Shown here in pieces: positions 3,868 to 11,420 of a DNA stretch of 29,915 nucleotides. The first letter of the stretch is position 1; every line of letters starts with the position of its first letter. The notes below the pieces were generated by a model that did not search any database, was not told where the DNA came from, and saw nothing but the letters and a program-made list of their open reading frames with translations. Origin of the DNA: a virus; IMG/VR virus record IMGVR_UViG_3300026075_000030, positions 1-29,915 of that record. One strand, given 5' to 3'. Position numbers and translations under genes: made by a program.

Positions 3868-6333
3868 GTGGCCGAGAATCTGCCCACCGCAACATCGTTC
3901 AGTGAGCACCAGCGCGAGATCCTGGCGCGCCGCGCGATCAGCGAGGAAACGGCCTGGTTGGCCGGCGTCACGTCGGTGCCGACCGAGGCCGCATTGCCGC
4001 CCGGCGCGCCGGACTACTGGACGGTAGAGGCCGGGTACCTGCCCGGTCTGCTGTTCCGCTACGTGTCGCCGGACGGCGCCGTGGAGCTTCAGCTCCGGCC
4101 CGACGTGCCGGTGGTCAAGGAGACCAAGGCTGGCAAGCCCGAGGTGGCCAAGTACGTGTTCGCCAAGGGCGCGGCGTCGCTGATCCACGCGGCGCGCCCG
4201 GACGAGTTGGCGCCCGACGTCCTGGTGGTGGAGGGCACGTGCCAGGCCATCGCGGCGGCCACCTACGCGCCCGAGGGATGGGCCGTCTACGGGATCGCCG
4301 GGTGCCAGAGCTGGATGAAGGCCGGCGTGCCGGCGGACCTGGCCGTGGTCGACGGGCGCCGGGTGTTCGTCGTGCTCGACGCGGACGCGGCCACCAACCG
4401 CGCGGTGTACGACGCCGGGGACAAGCTGGCCGGAGCGCTCCGGATGAACGGCGCTCGGGAAGTCCGGTTCGTCCGGCTCCCGGCCGGCGGCAAGGCAGGG
4501 TTGGACGACGTCCTGGGCGGCGCGCCCGAGGTCCGGCGTGCGCGGCTCCTGGAGGGCCTGATCCAGGCCACCGAGGAGGCACGGCCGGCCGACAAGCCCG
4601 GGATGCCAGCCCGGCGCCGGCCGGACGCCAAGACCAAGGCGGCGGCGGCCGACGAGGACGGCGCCGGGTCGCCCTGGTTCGACGCGGACGGCGGTCTCCT
4701 GGTCCAGGAGCTGGCCGGAGCCATCCGGGACCAGCACAGCACCTTGTTGGCGCGCGATGACACCGTGGCCGTCTACCGGGACGGCGTCTACGTGATCGAC
4801 AAGCTGGCCATCCGGGGCGCGATCTCGGACCGGCTGGGCGACGCCTACACCACCGGGCGCCGGGCGAACGTGGAGGAGTTCCTGGTGGCCGAGCTGGCGC
4901 GGCTCGGTGAGCGTCTGCCGGCGTACGCGGACCGGCCGCTGGTGAACTTCCGCAACGGCGTCCTGGACCTGGAGTCAGGCGACTGGCTGGAGCATGACCC
5001 CAAGTTCGCCAGCACGCACCAGCTCACCGTGCCGTGGGAACCGGACGCCGTGTGCCCGCTGTTCGACCAGTGGCTGGTGGAGTCGGCCGGCACCCAGGCT
5101 CCGGCGCTCCTGGAGGCTGCCAGCGTCCTGCTGGACCCGTCCGTGAGTCCGACCAAGGCCCTGTTCCTGTTCGGCCCGGCACGGTCCGGCAAGTCCACGT
5201 TCCTCCGGCTCCTGGAGGCCCTGGTGGGCCCCGAGCACGTGGCCGGGGTGTCGCTCCACGCGCTGTCCGATGATCATTTCGCGGCGGCCAATCTCTACGG
5301 GCGCGTTCTGAATGTGGACGCGGACGTGAAGGCGGCCGATGTGCGCGACCTGTCGTTGTTCAAGAAATTGACAGGCGAGGATGTGATTACGGCCAATCGG
5401 AAGTACGGCGCGCAATTCGAGTTCCGGAACAGGGCGCTGTTCGCATTCTCGGCCAATGAAGTGCCGTCGGTGGGAGAGAACAGCCGCGCCTACGTGGAGC
5501 GCATCGTTCCCATTCTGTTCGGGCGCTCTTTCGCTGGGGCTATTGACGTCACCCTGGAGCCAAGGCTCCGGGCGGAGCTGCCCGGGATCGCCGTGCGGCT
5601 GGTCCGGGCGTGGCAGGAGCGCCGGGCACGCGGGCACGACATCGGGGCGGACCCGCGCGTGGTGGAGCTGTTCGAGACGTCCTCGGACCGGGTGCGGCAA
5701 TGGGTGGCCGACCGGTGCGAGCTGGTGGTGGGTGTCCAGGGTCAACCAGCGTTCGGGGCCACGGTGAGTGAGCTTCATACGGCGTTCCGGTCGTGGGCAC
5801 ATGACGCTGGGGCGGCCGAGCTTGGGCGCAAGGCGTTCGCGGCTCGGCTGGCCGGTGTGGCGGGCGTCCAGGAGGTACGGGAGGACGTCACAAGGCGCCG
5901 AGGGTGGAATGTCCGAGTTCGTCCAGAGAACGCCTGGAGTGACGGGAGTGTCCGAGATGTGTATGAGGCAGTCATGGAAGGGGTGACGGCTACAGGACCA
6001 GGGGCCGGGCAGGTTGGGCAGTTTCAGCCCTATCCTGCCGTCACTGGGGGTACTACATATTCAGACGCGCGAGAAACGGACAAGGGTGACGAGGGGGACG
6101 AAAATACCTATCGTCCCCAGTGCCAGCAGGATAGGGCTGAAACTGCCCAACCTGCCCGGAGTGCCCGGCCACGTACGTCTGTTATCCTGAACGGGATTCA
6201 GGCACTGGCACCGACCAAGGGCCGCCGATGCACCCGGTGCGGGGCCCAGGAGGTGCTGGTGGACGGCCATTGGTTCGCCTGTCCGACCTGCCACCCGGCC
6301 ACGGCCAGGGTCCAGCCCGAGGAGGCTCCGTGA
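3868..6333 (+). CDS. Primase-helicase: TOPRIM (DUF3854-type) plus D5/P4 SF3 helicase plus C-terminal zinc ribbon, 821 aa
   Basis: GTG start with GAGAGGG seven bases upstream. N-terminal TOPRIM: VVEG with E122, and VLDADA with D171/D173. A Pro/Ala/Lys linker (about 240-270) follows. The SF3/D5 helicase has Walker A GPARSGKST (436-444), acidic LNVDADV (481-487), sensor FAFSANEVP (526-533) and a following Arg-rich RIVP segment. It should unwind the origin and support primer synthesis; no archaeo-eukaryotic primase motif is visible, so the priming activity is assumed from family. The C-terminus adds a CTRC/CPTC zinc ribbon (about 783-805) after a low-complexity linker whose DNA forms a 45-bp inverted repeat (6005-6159). 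The codon choice around 5270-5560 is more A/T-rich than its surroundings. The stop overlaps the polymerase start (GTGA). Confidence 0.9.
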   Translation: MAENLPTATSFSEHQREILARRAISEETAWLAGVTSVPTEAALPPGAPDYWTVEAGYLPGLLFRYVSPDGAVELQLRPDVPVVKETKAGKPEVAKYVFAKGAASLIHAARPDELAPDVLVVEGTCQAIAAATYAPEGWAVYGIAGCQSWMKAGVPADLAVVDGRRVFVVLDADAATNRAVYDAGDKLAGALRMNGAREVRFVRLPAGGKAGLDDVLGGAPEVRRARLLEGLIQATEEARPADKPGMPARRRPDAKTKAAAADEDGAGSPWFDADGGLLVQELAGAIRDQHSTLLARDDTVAVYRDGVYVIDKLAIRGAISDRLGDAYTTGRRANVEEFLVAELARLGERLPAYADRPLVNFRNGVLDLESGDWLEHDPKFASTHQLTVPWEPDAVCPLFDQWLVESAGTQAPALLEAASVLLDPSVSPTKALFLFGPARSGKSTFLRLLEALVGPEHVAGVSLHALSDDHFAAANLYGRVLNVDADVKAADVRDLSLFKKLTGEDVITANRKYGAQFEFRNRALFAFSANEVPSVGENSRAYVERIVPILFGRSFAGAIDVTLEPRLRAELPGIAVRLVRAWQERRARGHDIGADPRVVELFETSSDRVRQWVADRCELVVGVQGQPAFGATVSELHTAFRSWAHDAGAAELGRKAFAARLAGVAGVQEVREDVTRRRGWNVRVRPENAWSDGSVRDVYEAVMEGVTATGPGAGQVGQFQPYPAVTGGTTYSDARETDKGDEGDENTYRPQCQQDRAETAQPARSARPRTSVILNGIQALAPTKGRRCTRCGAQEVLVDGHWFACPTCHPATARVQPEEAP
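6005..6159. repeat. Long inverted repeat (45-bp arms, 65-nt centre) inside the primase gene
   Basis: Arms 6005-6049 and 6115-6159 are reverse complements with two mismatches, and the first 34 positions are perfect. Each arm also folds on itself: GGCAGG-nn-GGGC, 7-nt loop, GCCC-nnn-CCTGCC (left arm). The centre (6050-6114) is comparatively A/T-rich. The reading frame stays open through it as a low-complexity linker. Candidate replication origin or protein-binding site (inference). Confidence 0.85.
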
Positions 6334-8300
6334 TTACGCTCCGTGCTCGACTCGGGGGGAAGCCCGTCACGATCAAGGCGCCGGAGCTGGACGAGGACCC
6401 GGCCGGCTGGGTTGAGGTGTTCGCGGCCGACTTCCCAGCCGGCGTACCCCAGCTCGTGGGCCTGGACGTGGAGAGCAGGTACATGGACGGCGCCGGCCCG
6501 TGGGCGGCCGACTGGGCCTGTCGTACCGTCCAGCTCGCGCCTACTGATGACGTCTCCTGGGTGCTCCGGTGCGACGACCTGGACCAGATGATCGTGGCCA
6601 AGAATCTGCTGGAGGACGACGCCAAGGAATTCACCAGCCACACCCAGACCGACCCTCACGCGGTATTGGTGGCGCTCGGCTCGGACATCATGGGGCGGTA
6701 TCTCGACACCCACCCGTTCGCCGTAATGGCCCAGCCCGACGACCGGGCCGGACAGGCCGACCTGAAATCGGTGGCGACGCGGCACGGAATGCCCGAGCTG
6801 GCCGAGGCCGACAAGATGCTGGACGAGTTGTTCGACCAGCTCTATCGCGCGGCCCACCCAGAGATCGGCCGGCGTGCCATCGCGCGCACCAAGCGCGAGC
6901 GTCTGGGGTTCGATACCGTTCCGCTGGACCACCCGACGTTCGTCACCTACGCCGGCCTGGACGCTGTGGCCGTGCGGCGCGTCGCCCCGGTGCTCGTGCG
7001 AGACCTCGGGCGCAAGGGGACGCCGGCTCACCTCCTGGCGAACGAGAGGTGGCTGTCGGAACAGGTGACGCGCGCCAAGGCCCGAGGGCTCCTGATCGAC
7101 CCGGAGCGGCTGGAGGCCATGGAAGCCCGGACGGCGGCGGCCGTCGCACGCGCCACCGAGGAGCTGGTGGCCGTGGCCGGCCTGAAGCCCACCCAGAACG
7201 CCAAGCTGGTGCCGTGGTTCGGGGAGCACATCGCGGGGGGCTGGCCGAGCGACCACCCCAGGACCGAGGGCGGCGCCCCAAGCCTCGGGGACGGCGCCCA
7301 CCACCGGCTGGTCCGGTACGACCTGGACGAGGCCGGAGCGGCGGCCCTGGCGGCCTACAGCCGGTGGCAGGAGGTGAGCAACCAGCACACCCTGGCCGCC
7401 CAGGTGCGCGCGGCCATGGACCCCCGGGGGCTGATCCATCCCACGGTCTACTCGGTGGGCACGATCACCAGCCGGATGTCCTCGGCCGGGCCGAACGCCC
7501 AGAACTGGGCCAAGCCCAAGGAGCTGACCGACGCGGCGCGCGACCAGCGAGAGCTGGTCTTGCCGGGCGACGACCTGGACAACGACGACGATCTGGTGTT
7601 CGTCTCGTGCGACTTCAACCAGGTGGAGTACCGGGGTGCCGCCGCGCTGTCCGGGGAGCCGGTGCTGATAGAGACGATCTTGGCCGGGGGTGACCTGCAC
7701 CAGCTCACGGCCGACCGGATCGGCATCACCCGACAGCACGCCAAGACCGTGAATTTCGCGGTGCTCTACGGGACCGGCGGCGCCAAGCTGGCCAAGATCA
7801 TGAACTACGCGATCACGGAATCCCAGGGCAAGGAGATCGTCCGGGCGTACTGGGACGCCTACCCCCGGCTGTCGGCGCTCCGGGACCGGATGATGGGCCA
7901 GGACGGCGTCCGGCTGTTCTCCGGCCGCTGGGTGCCCACCGGGCGCATCACCAAGGGCGAGAGGGCCGGCCAGGCCACGGTCTGGGCGAACCTGAACTAC
8001 CTGATCCAGGGCAACTGCCGCGAGCTGCTGGTGGGTGCCTGGATGACGGCGCGCCGCACGTTCGACGCGTACCCGGAGTGGCGCGCGGACGTCCGGCTCC
8101 CGGTTCACGACGAGCTGGTGGTCTCGTGCCGGCGGCGCTACGCGGCCGAGGTGTGCGCGGCCCTGGAGGCCGCCATGTCGTTCGAGTTCTTCGGCGTGCC
8201 GATCACGGCCGAGGCCGACGTCTTGGTGGATGAGGCCGGGGTGTCTAGGTGGATGTCGGGCGACATCGCGCGCAAGATCAGAGAGGCCCAGGCCGCGTGA
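6330..8300 (+). CDS. polA: Family A DNA polymerase with 3'-5' exonuclease domain (656 aa)
   Basis: Start GTG overlaps the primase stop (GTGA); the longer in-frame extension overlapping the primase gene is not needed. Exonuclease motifs: LDVES (D45/E47), a possible Exo II Asp in TDPH (D108) and YAGLDA (D211). Polymerase motif A CDFNQVEYR (D428), motif B RQHAKTVNFAVLYG (R468, K472, F476, Y480), motif C PVHDELV (H593, D594). All catalytic residues expected of Pol I are present, and there is no 5' nuclease domain, as is usual for phage enzymes. It should replicate phage DNA with the primase-helicase encoded upstream. The downstream resolvase gene starts within its stop codon. Confidence 0.95.
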   Translation: MITLRARLGGKPVTIKAPELDEDPAGWVEVFAADFPAGVPQLVGLDVESRYMDGAGPWAADWACRTVQLAPTDDVSWVLRCDDLDQMIVAKNLLEDDAKEFTSHTQTDPHAVLVALGSDIMGRYLDTHPFAVMAQPDDRAGQADLKSVATRHGMPELAEADKMLDELFDQLYRAAHPEIGRRAIARTKRERLGFDTVPLDHPTFVTYAGLDAVAVRRVAPVLVRDLGRKGTPAHLLANERWLSEQVTRAKARGLLIDPERLEAMEARTAAAVARATEELVAVAGLKPTQNAKLVPWFGEHIAGGWPSDHPRTEGGAPSLGDGAHHRLVRYDLDEAGAAALAAYSRWQEVSNQHTLAAQVRAAMDPRGLIHPTVYSVGTITSRMSSAGPNAQNWAKPKELTDAARDQRELVLPGDDLDNDDDLVFVSCDFNQVEYRGAAALSGEPVLIETILAGGDLHQLTADRIGITRQHAKTVNFAVLYGTGGAKLAKIMNYAITESQGKEIVRAYWDAYPRLSALRDRMMGQDGVRLFSGRWVPTGRITKGERAGQATVWANLNYLIQGNCRELLVGAWMTARRTFDAYPEWRADVRLPVHDELVVSCRRRYAAEVCAALEAAMSFEFFGVPITAEADVLVDEAGVSRWMSGDIARKIREAQAA

Positions 8301-8734
8301 CCGAGGATGGCCGTACCCAGTCCGGCTATCCGATCAGTGGTGGCCGGAAGCCTCGGACGCCGCGCCGAGCGCGCCGGGAGTCGCATGTCCAGCGCACCTA
8401 CGGCGTAGGCCCCGAGGCGCTGGCCGAGCTGGAGGAGCACCAGGGCAATCGGTGCTACGGGTGCGGCCGAGCGACGGGCGCGGCGCGAGCGCTGGCCGTC
8501 GACCACAACCACCGGTCCGGCGAGGTCCGGATGTTGCTGTGCTCCACCTGCAACCGGATCGTGGTCGGCTGGCAGATGCGCGACAATCCGGTGGCCCTGA
8601 TCCGGCTCGGCCTCGCGTTGATCGATCCTCCGACGCGTGCGGCCTGGCTGGCGCCGGGGGCCGTTCATCCTGGCTGGGAGGACGACTCGGCCGAGCTGGA
8701 GGAGTGGTTACAGGCTCATGGATTCTGGGCTTGA
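8297..8734 (+). CDS. Recombination endonuclease VII-type nuclease (145 aa)
   Basis: GTG at 8297 overlaps the polymerase stop (GTGA). The core RTYGVGPEALAEL, then NRCYGCGR with its first Cys pair, LAVDHNH, GEVRMLLCSTCNR with its second pair, matches the zinc-bound HNH-like fold of the T4 endonuclease VII family, which resolves Holliday and branched DNA before packaging. The spacing of CxxC, D-H-N-H and CxxC is complete, so it is probably active. The N-terminus is a basic tail of about 35 residues. It closes the replication operon, and the -35 box of the next promoter overlaps its TGA. Confidence 0.85.
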   Translation: MTEDGRTQSGYPISGGRKPRTPRRARRESHVQRTYGVGPEALAELEEHQGNRCYGCGRATGAARALAVDHNHRSGEVRMLLCSTCNRIVVGWQMRDNPVALIRLGLALIDPPTRAAWLAPGAVHPGWEDDSAELEEWLQAHGFWA

Positions 8735-8760
8735 CCTGGGTGCCTGAATGATGTTAAGGT
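8731..8760 (+). promoter_or_regulatory. Promoter P2: TTGACC - 18 - TAAGGT with CTGAATGATGTTAAGGT core
   Basis: TTGACC 8731-8736 and TAAGGT 8755-8760. The spacer contains CCTGAATGATGT, the same core as promoter P4 at 21622. A GGACCGACA leader motif (8775-8783), then AAGGAG and ATG at 8800 follow. Confidence 0.8.
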
Positions 8761-8774
8761 ACTTCCAGTGCCAA

Positions 8775-8783
8775 GGACCGACA
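8775..8783 (+). promoter_or_regulatory. GGACCGACA leader motif
   Basis: Fourteen nucleotides after the -10 box of P2 and 16 nt before the ATG at 8800, so it would lie in the short 5' UTR. Confidence 0.55.
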
Positions 8784-8799
8784 CCCCAAGGAGACCACG

Positions 8800-9387
8800 A
8801 TGCGACGCTTCCACAACGTGACCGAGGCCACCACTTGCACCAAGTGCGGCACCGACGTTCCGGCCACCCCCGAGGGCGAGACCTACTCGCGCCAGACCGT
8901 GGTGACGTTCGATGAGCGCCCGGACGTGCGCGCTCCCTACTGCTCCAACCGGTGCGTGAACGAGGACAACGAGCGGTTGGTGGCCGAGGCGTTCCCCGTG
9001 GACGCCGCGCTCCGCGAGGTCCGCAAGACCAAGGCCCCGACCAAGCGCGCCGCGCTGGTTGCCCGGTACGTCCTGGAGCTGAAGACCCAGGCCCAGGTGA
9101 ACGAGTTCACGGCCCAGCTCCGGCGAGAGGCCGGCGTCCAGGACGTCGCGCTCCTGCCCAAGGACACCACCTGGAAGGTGCGGCGCTCCAGAGAGCCGCT
9201 CGGCGCCGGGTATCAGTACACCACCGAGGTGTTGCTGAACATGCTGGCCGATTCTGAGGACGTGGCGATCTCCTGGCCGTCGCTGATCTTCCACTGGGGC
9301 GTCATGGTGACGTTCATCTGGGGTGGCGTCCGCTATGTGGCGCACTCGGATGACTACGGACCTACCGAGACCTACCTGTCGAGCTGA
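8800..9387 (+). CDS. Hypothetical zinc-finger protein (195 aa)
   Basis: ATG with AAGGAG eight bases upstream, after promoter P2. Residues 13-16 (CTKC) and 48-52 (CSNRC) probably form a four-Cys zinc knuckle. A charged, Lys/Arg-rich helical middle (about 70-125) follows, then an aromatic C-terminus (FHWGVMVTFIWGGVRYV). No known domain recognised. It is a single-gene unit bounded by its own promoter and a strong terminator, which suggests separate regulation from both the replication genes before it and the packaging genes after it. Confidence 0.7.
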   Translation: MRRFHNVTEATTCTKCGTDVPATPEGETYSRQTVVTFDERPDVRAPYCSNRCVNEDNERLVAEAFPVDAALREVRKTKAPTKRAALVARYVLELKTQAQVNEFTAQLRREAGVQDVALLPKDTTWKVRRSREPLGAGYQYTTEVLLNMLADSEDVAISWPSLIFHWGVMVTFIWGGVRYVAHSDDYGPTETYLSS

Positions 9388-9396
9388 CCCAAGGCT

Positions 9397-9436
9397 CCAG
9401 CACCCGGCCTCGTTCTTCCCCGGGGCCGGGTGCTGG
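9397..9436 (+). terminator. Terminator hairpin, perfect 13-bp stem
   Basis: CCAGCACCCGGCC (9397-9409) pairs with GGCCGGGTGCTGG (9424-9436); 14-nt loop. It follows the stop of the zinc-finger gene by ten bases. Confidence 0.8.
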
Positions 9437-9455
9437 TGTGTCTGGAGGATGTACG

Positions 9456-9803
9456 ATGTTCAGCATGGACGAGGAGGCGCGAATCCGCGCGATGCTGGTG
9501 GCGCTCGGCCCGGGCGGTACGCGAGAGCTGGCCGAGCGCGCGCTGGGGTTCATGGACGCGCACGGGCCCGGTGCCGGCCAGGACTACGCCTGGATGGGTG
9601 GCCTGGCCGAGGTGGCCGCGCTCCTGGACCGGTCGCGCCCGGCTGTCAGTAACTGGATGGGCAAGGACAGCAAGATCGTGTGCCCTGATCCGTTGGCCCG
9701 ACTCCTCGCCACCCCGGTCTGGGACTTGCGACACTGGAGGGAATGGGGCCGGGCTCACCCCGATCTGGTGGGCTCCGGGTTCGACCCGTTCGCGGAGGGC
9801 TGA
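9456..9803 (+). CDS. Helix-turn-helix protein (115 aa)
   Basis: ATG at 9456 has GGAGG with a 7-nt spacer; the upstream in-frame GTG at 9438 sits right against the terminator stem and is less likely. Residues about 50-75 (MGGLAEVAALLDRSRPAVSNWM) form a helix-turn-helix with the typical LAEVAALL and AVSNW pattern, followed by PDPLARLLATPVWDL. A DNA-binding role is likely. Position just before the terminase genes suggests a packaging or late-gene regulator, but this cannot be shown here. Confidence 0.7.
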   Translation: MFSMDEEARIRAMLVALGPGGTRELAERALGFMDAHGPGAGQDYAWMGGLAEVAALLDRSRPAVSNWMGKDSKIVCPDPLARLLATPVWDLRHWREWGRAHPDLVGSGFDPFAEG

Positions 9804-9805
9804 CC

Positions 9806-9892
9806 ATGATCATCAGGCGTCTGATCTGGTGGCTGGAGGAGCGCGCCGGCTGGCTCCGAACCTACGGTTACGTAACCGGTGGGAACCGGTGA
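9806..9892 (+). CDS. Microprotein, 28 aa
   Basis: A short reading frame starting two bases after the previous stop, with GGAGGG six bases before its ATG, and ending in a TGA that overlaps the GTG of the small terminase gene (GTGA). The ribosome-binding site and exact coupling argue that it is translated. The peptide begins MIIRRLIWWLEERAGWL: short, amphipathic and Trp-rich, so membrane or surface association is possible. It may alternatively be only a leader that couples translation. Confidence 0.5.
   Translation: MIIRRLIWWLEERAGWLRTYGYVTGGNR
9865..9891. repeat. Palindrome and direct repeats before the small terminase gene
   Basis: CGGTTACGTAACCG (9865-9878) is a perfect 14-bp palindrome. 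AACCGGTG occurs at 9874-9881 and again at 9884-9891, ten bases apart. This is a possible protein-binding site, for example for the small terminase, but no function is demonstrated. Confidence 0.6.
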
Positions 9893-10359
9893 GTAATCAG
9901 CAACGCCTGGAGGGCCGTAACGGCGCGATCTGGGCTGACTACTGTGCCGGCTACACCCAGGACCACCTGGCCGAGCGCTACGGCCTGTCTCAGACGCGTA
10001 TCTCGGAAATCATCGCGGCTGTGCGCGCGTCGATTCCGCCGACCGACCTGGACGAGGCGCGCCAGCGGCATCTGGACGGCGTGGCCGAGCTTCAGCGCGC
10101 CGCTGTCGAGCTGGCTCGGGCGCCGCTGGCGCCGGCCTACAGCAACGGCCGGATGATGGTGGACGAGGATGGCCGCCCGATCATGGACATGACCGGGCGA
10201 CTCAACGCGCTCCGGGTGGCCACCGGAATCTCCGAGCGCGTGGCCAAGCTCCTGGGGCTGGACGCTCCGGCCAAGGTGGAGCACGGCCTGTCCGACCAGG
10301 CCGCCACGGCCGCGTCCCAGGCCGCCGCTGATGCGCTGTCCAGGTTGCACGGGGAGTGA
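9889..10359 (+). CDS. Putative terminase small subunit (156 aa)
   Basis: GTG start overlaps the microprotein stop. The N-terminal helix-turn-helix (about residues 20-45: YTQDHLAERYGLSQTRISEIIAAV) is followed by helical segments and a C-terminal Ala-rich part. Small terminases recognise phage DNA with such an N-terminal domain and oligomerise through central helices; size and position about 1.3 kb before the large subunit fit. The five-gene gap between the two subunits is larger than usual, so another DNA-binding role is possible. Confidence 0.65.
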   Translation: MSNQQRLEGRNGAIWADYCAGYTQDHLAERYGLSQTRISEIIAAVRASIPPTDLDEARQRHLDGVAELQRAAVELARAPLAPAYSNGRMMVDEDGRPIMDMTGRLNALRVATGISERVAKLLGLDAPAKVEHGLSDQAATAASQAAADALSRLHGE

Positions 10360-10393
10360 CTTGCCTGTAAGCTGTTCAGCGCAAGGACCGACA
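10345..10393 (+). promoter_or_regulatory. Promoter P5: TTGCAC - 17 - TAAGCT, with GGACCGACA leader motif
   Basis: TTGCAC 10345-10350, TAAGCT 10368-10373, then 11 nt and GGACCGACA (10385-10393). AAGGAGG and ATG at 10416 follow. It lacks the CTGAATG core of P1, P2 and P4. The -35 lies inside the end of the small terminase gene. Confidence 0.6.
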
Positions 10394-10415
10394 CCGAACA
10401 GCCAAGGAGGCACCC

Positions 10416-10895
10416 ATGGCAGACTTCAGCGCCGAGCTGGCCCTGATCCAGGAGGCTCGGAACCAGAACGGCGAGGCCGAGGCGCGCGAGCGCGGCGTGG
10501 CCGACGACACGGCCGGAGCGCTCGGCGTGATCGGGGACATGCCGAACAGCCTGGCCACGCTGGCCGACGTGCTGGACACCCAGCTCACCAACCTGAACGC
10601 GGCCCGAGCCCTGGCCGAGGAGGCCCGGGACAACGTCAACCGGGCCGACGAGACCGGGCACTTCACCGAGAGCACCAACGCGCTGGCGCTCCTGGAGCAC
10701 GTGATGGAGACGGCTGACGGCCAGTCCGGCATCGTCACCGAGGCCAAGGAGGCGCTGGTCGTCCTCCTGGCGCGGCTGGACGAGGTCAAGCTGTCGCTGG
10801 AGCAGGTGCACTCGGCGGCCGACGAGACGCTGGTCTCGACCGGCGGCGCCGAGGAGAACCTGGCCCAGCTCGTTCAGCGGCTCGGCGGAAGCTGA
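10416..10895 (+). CDS. Hypothetical helical protein (159 aa)
   Basis: ATG with AAGGAGG six bases upstream, behind promoter P5. The sequence is rich in Ala, Glu, Leu and Asp with no Cys, and looks almost entirely alpha-helical with coiled-coil-like heptads (for example residues 55-95 and 100-145). No enzymatic motif. It sits between the terminase subunits and may be abundant, given its strong ribosome-binding site and own promoter. A virion, scaffolding or packaging accessory role are all possible; I do not recognise a family. Confidence 0.7.
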   Translation: MADFSAELALIQEARNQNGEAEARERGVADDTAGALGVIGDMPNSLATLADVLDTQLTNLNAARALAEEARDNVNRADETGHFTESTNALALLEHVMETADGQSGIVTEAKEALVVLLARLDEVKLSLEQVHSAADETLVSTGGAEENLAQLVQRLGGS

Positions 10896-10897
10896 GT

Positions 10898-11125
10898 ATG
10901 GCCAGCGGTCTGCACCCGGCGCACCGGTACGTAGGTGCGTCGGGTGCGGGCTACCCGACGCACCGGGTGGTCAAGCGAGAGAACTGGACGAACGAGCACA
11001 AGGCGCCGTTCATGAACTGGCAGGCCGCGTGCGGTGCCACGGGCACCAACAGCGGCCACAACTCCACCAAGGACCCGTTCAAGTCGCGCCGCGCCGAGCT
11101 GTGCCGGACCTGCTGGGGGATGTGA
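10898..11125 (+). CDS. Hypothetical Cys/His-rich protein (75 aa)
   Basis: Two bases after the previous stop; weak GGAAG ribosome site inside the preceding gene. The product is basic and has Cys at about residue 45 plus a C-terminal LCRTCWGM, with several His residues, so zinc binding is possible. No named family recognised. It is co-transcribed with the genes on both sides. Confidence 0.6.
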   Translation: MASGLHPAHRYVGASGAGYPTHRVVKRENWTNEHKAPFMNWQAACGATGTNSGHNSTKDPFKSRRAELCRTCWGM

Positions 11126-11126
11126 G

Positions 11127-11420
11127 ATGGGACGACGCGAGGACGATCACGACTACGACCCGCTGGCGGACACCCAGCGCCGGCTGGACCACGAGCTGGG
11201 CAAGCGGCTCCCCGAGCCCAGCGACGACCCGGACGAGGCCATCCTGGACGCCCTGGAGGCCCATCTGAGAGGCACCGGGGGCTACTCGCCTGACGGCTCG
11301 GTGTGGCGGAAGCCCCACCAGGGCCAGGAGCCCGCACCGAGCCCGGCGCGGCACCTACGGACGCCGGGCTACGGTGGGCCGCGTAGGGCCCGACGTCGCT
11401 CCTGGTGGAGGTTCTGGTGA
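11127..11420 (+). CDS. Hypothetical protein with C-terminal SPAR-type tag (97 aa)
   Basis: ATG at 11127, one base after the previous stop, with GGGGGATG close upstream. The N-terminal half is acidic (REDDHDYDPLAD) and ends in a helical segment DEAILDALEAHL. The C-terminal half has APSPARHLRTPGYGGP (residues 70-85), a divergent copy of the tag shared with four genes to the left, then an Arg/Trp-rich end. The stop overlaps the next GTG. Function unknown. Confidence 0.65.
   Translation: MGRREDDHDYDPLADTQRRLDHELGKRLPEPSDDPDEAILDALEAHLRGTGGYSPDGSVWRKPHQGQEPAPSPARHLRTPGYGGPRRARRRSWWRFW

Noticed and set aside
3322-4737. A 471-codon minus-strand frame over the start of the primase gene
   Set aside because: Antisense shadow; the plus-strand TOPRIM motifs and codon bias explain this region.
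6228-6329. N-terminal extension of the polymerase upstream of 6330
   Set aside because: It overlaps the zinc ribbon of the primase and has no ribosome site; the GTGA junction gives a better start.
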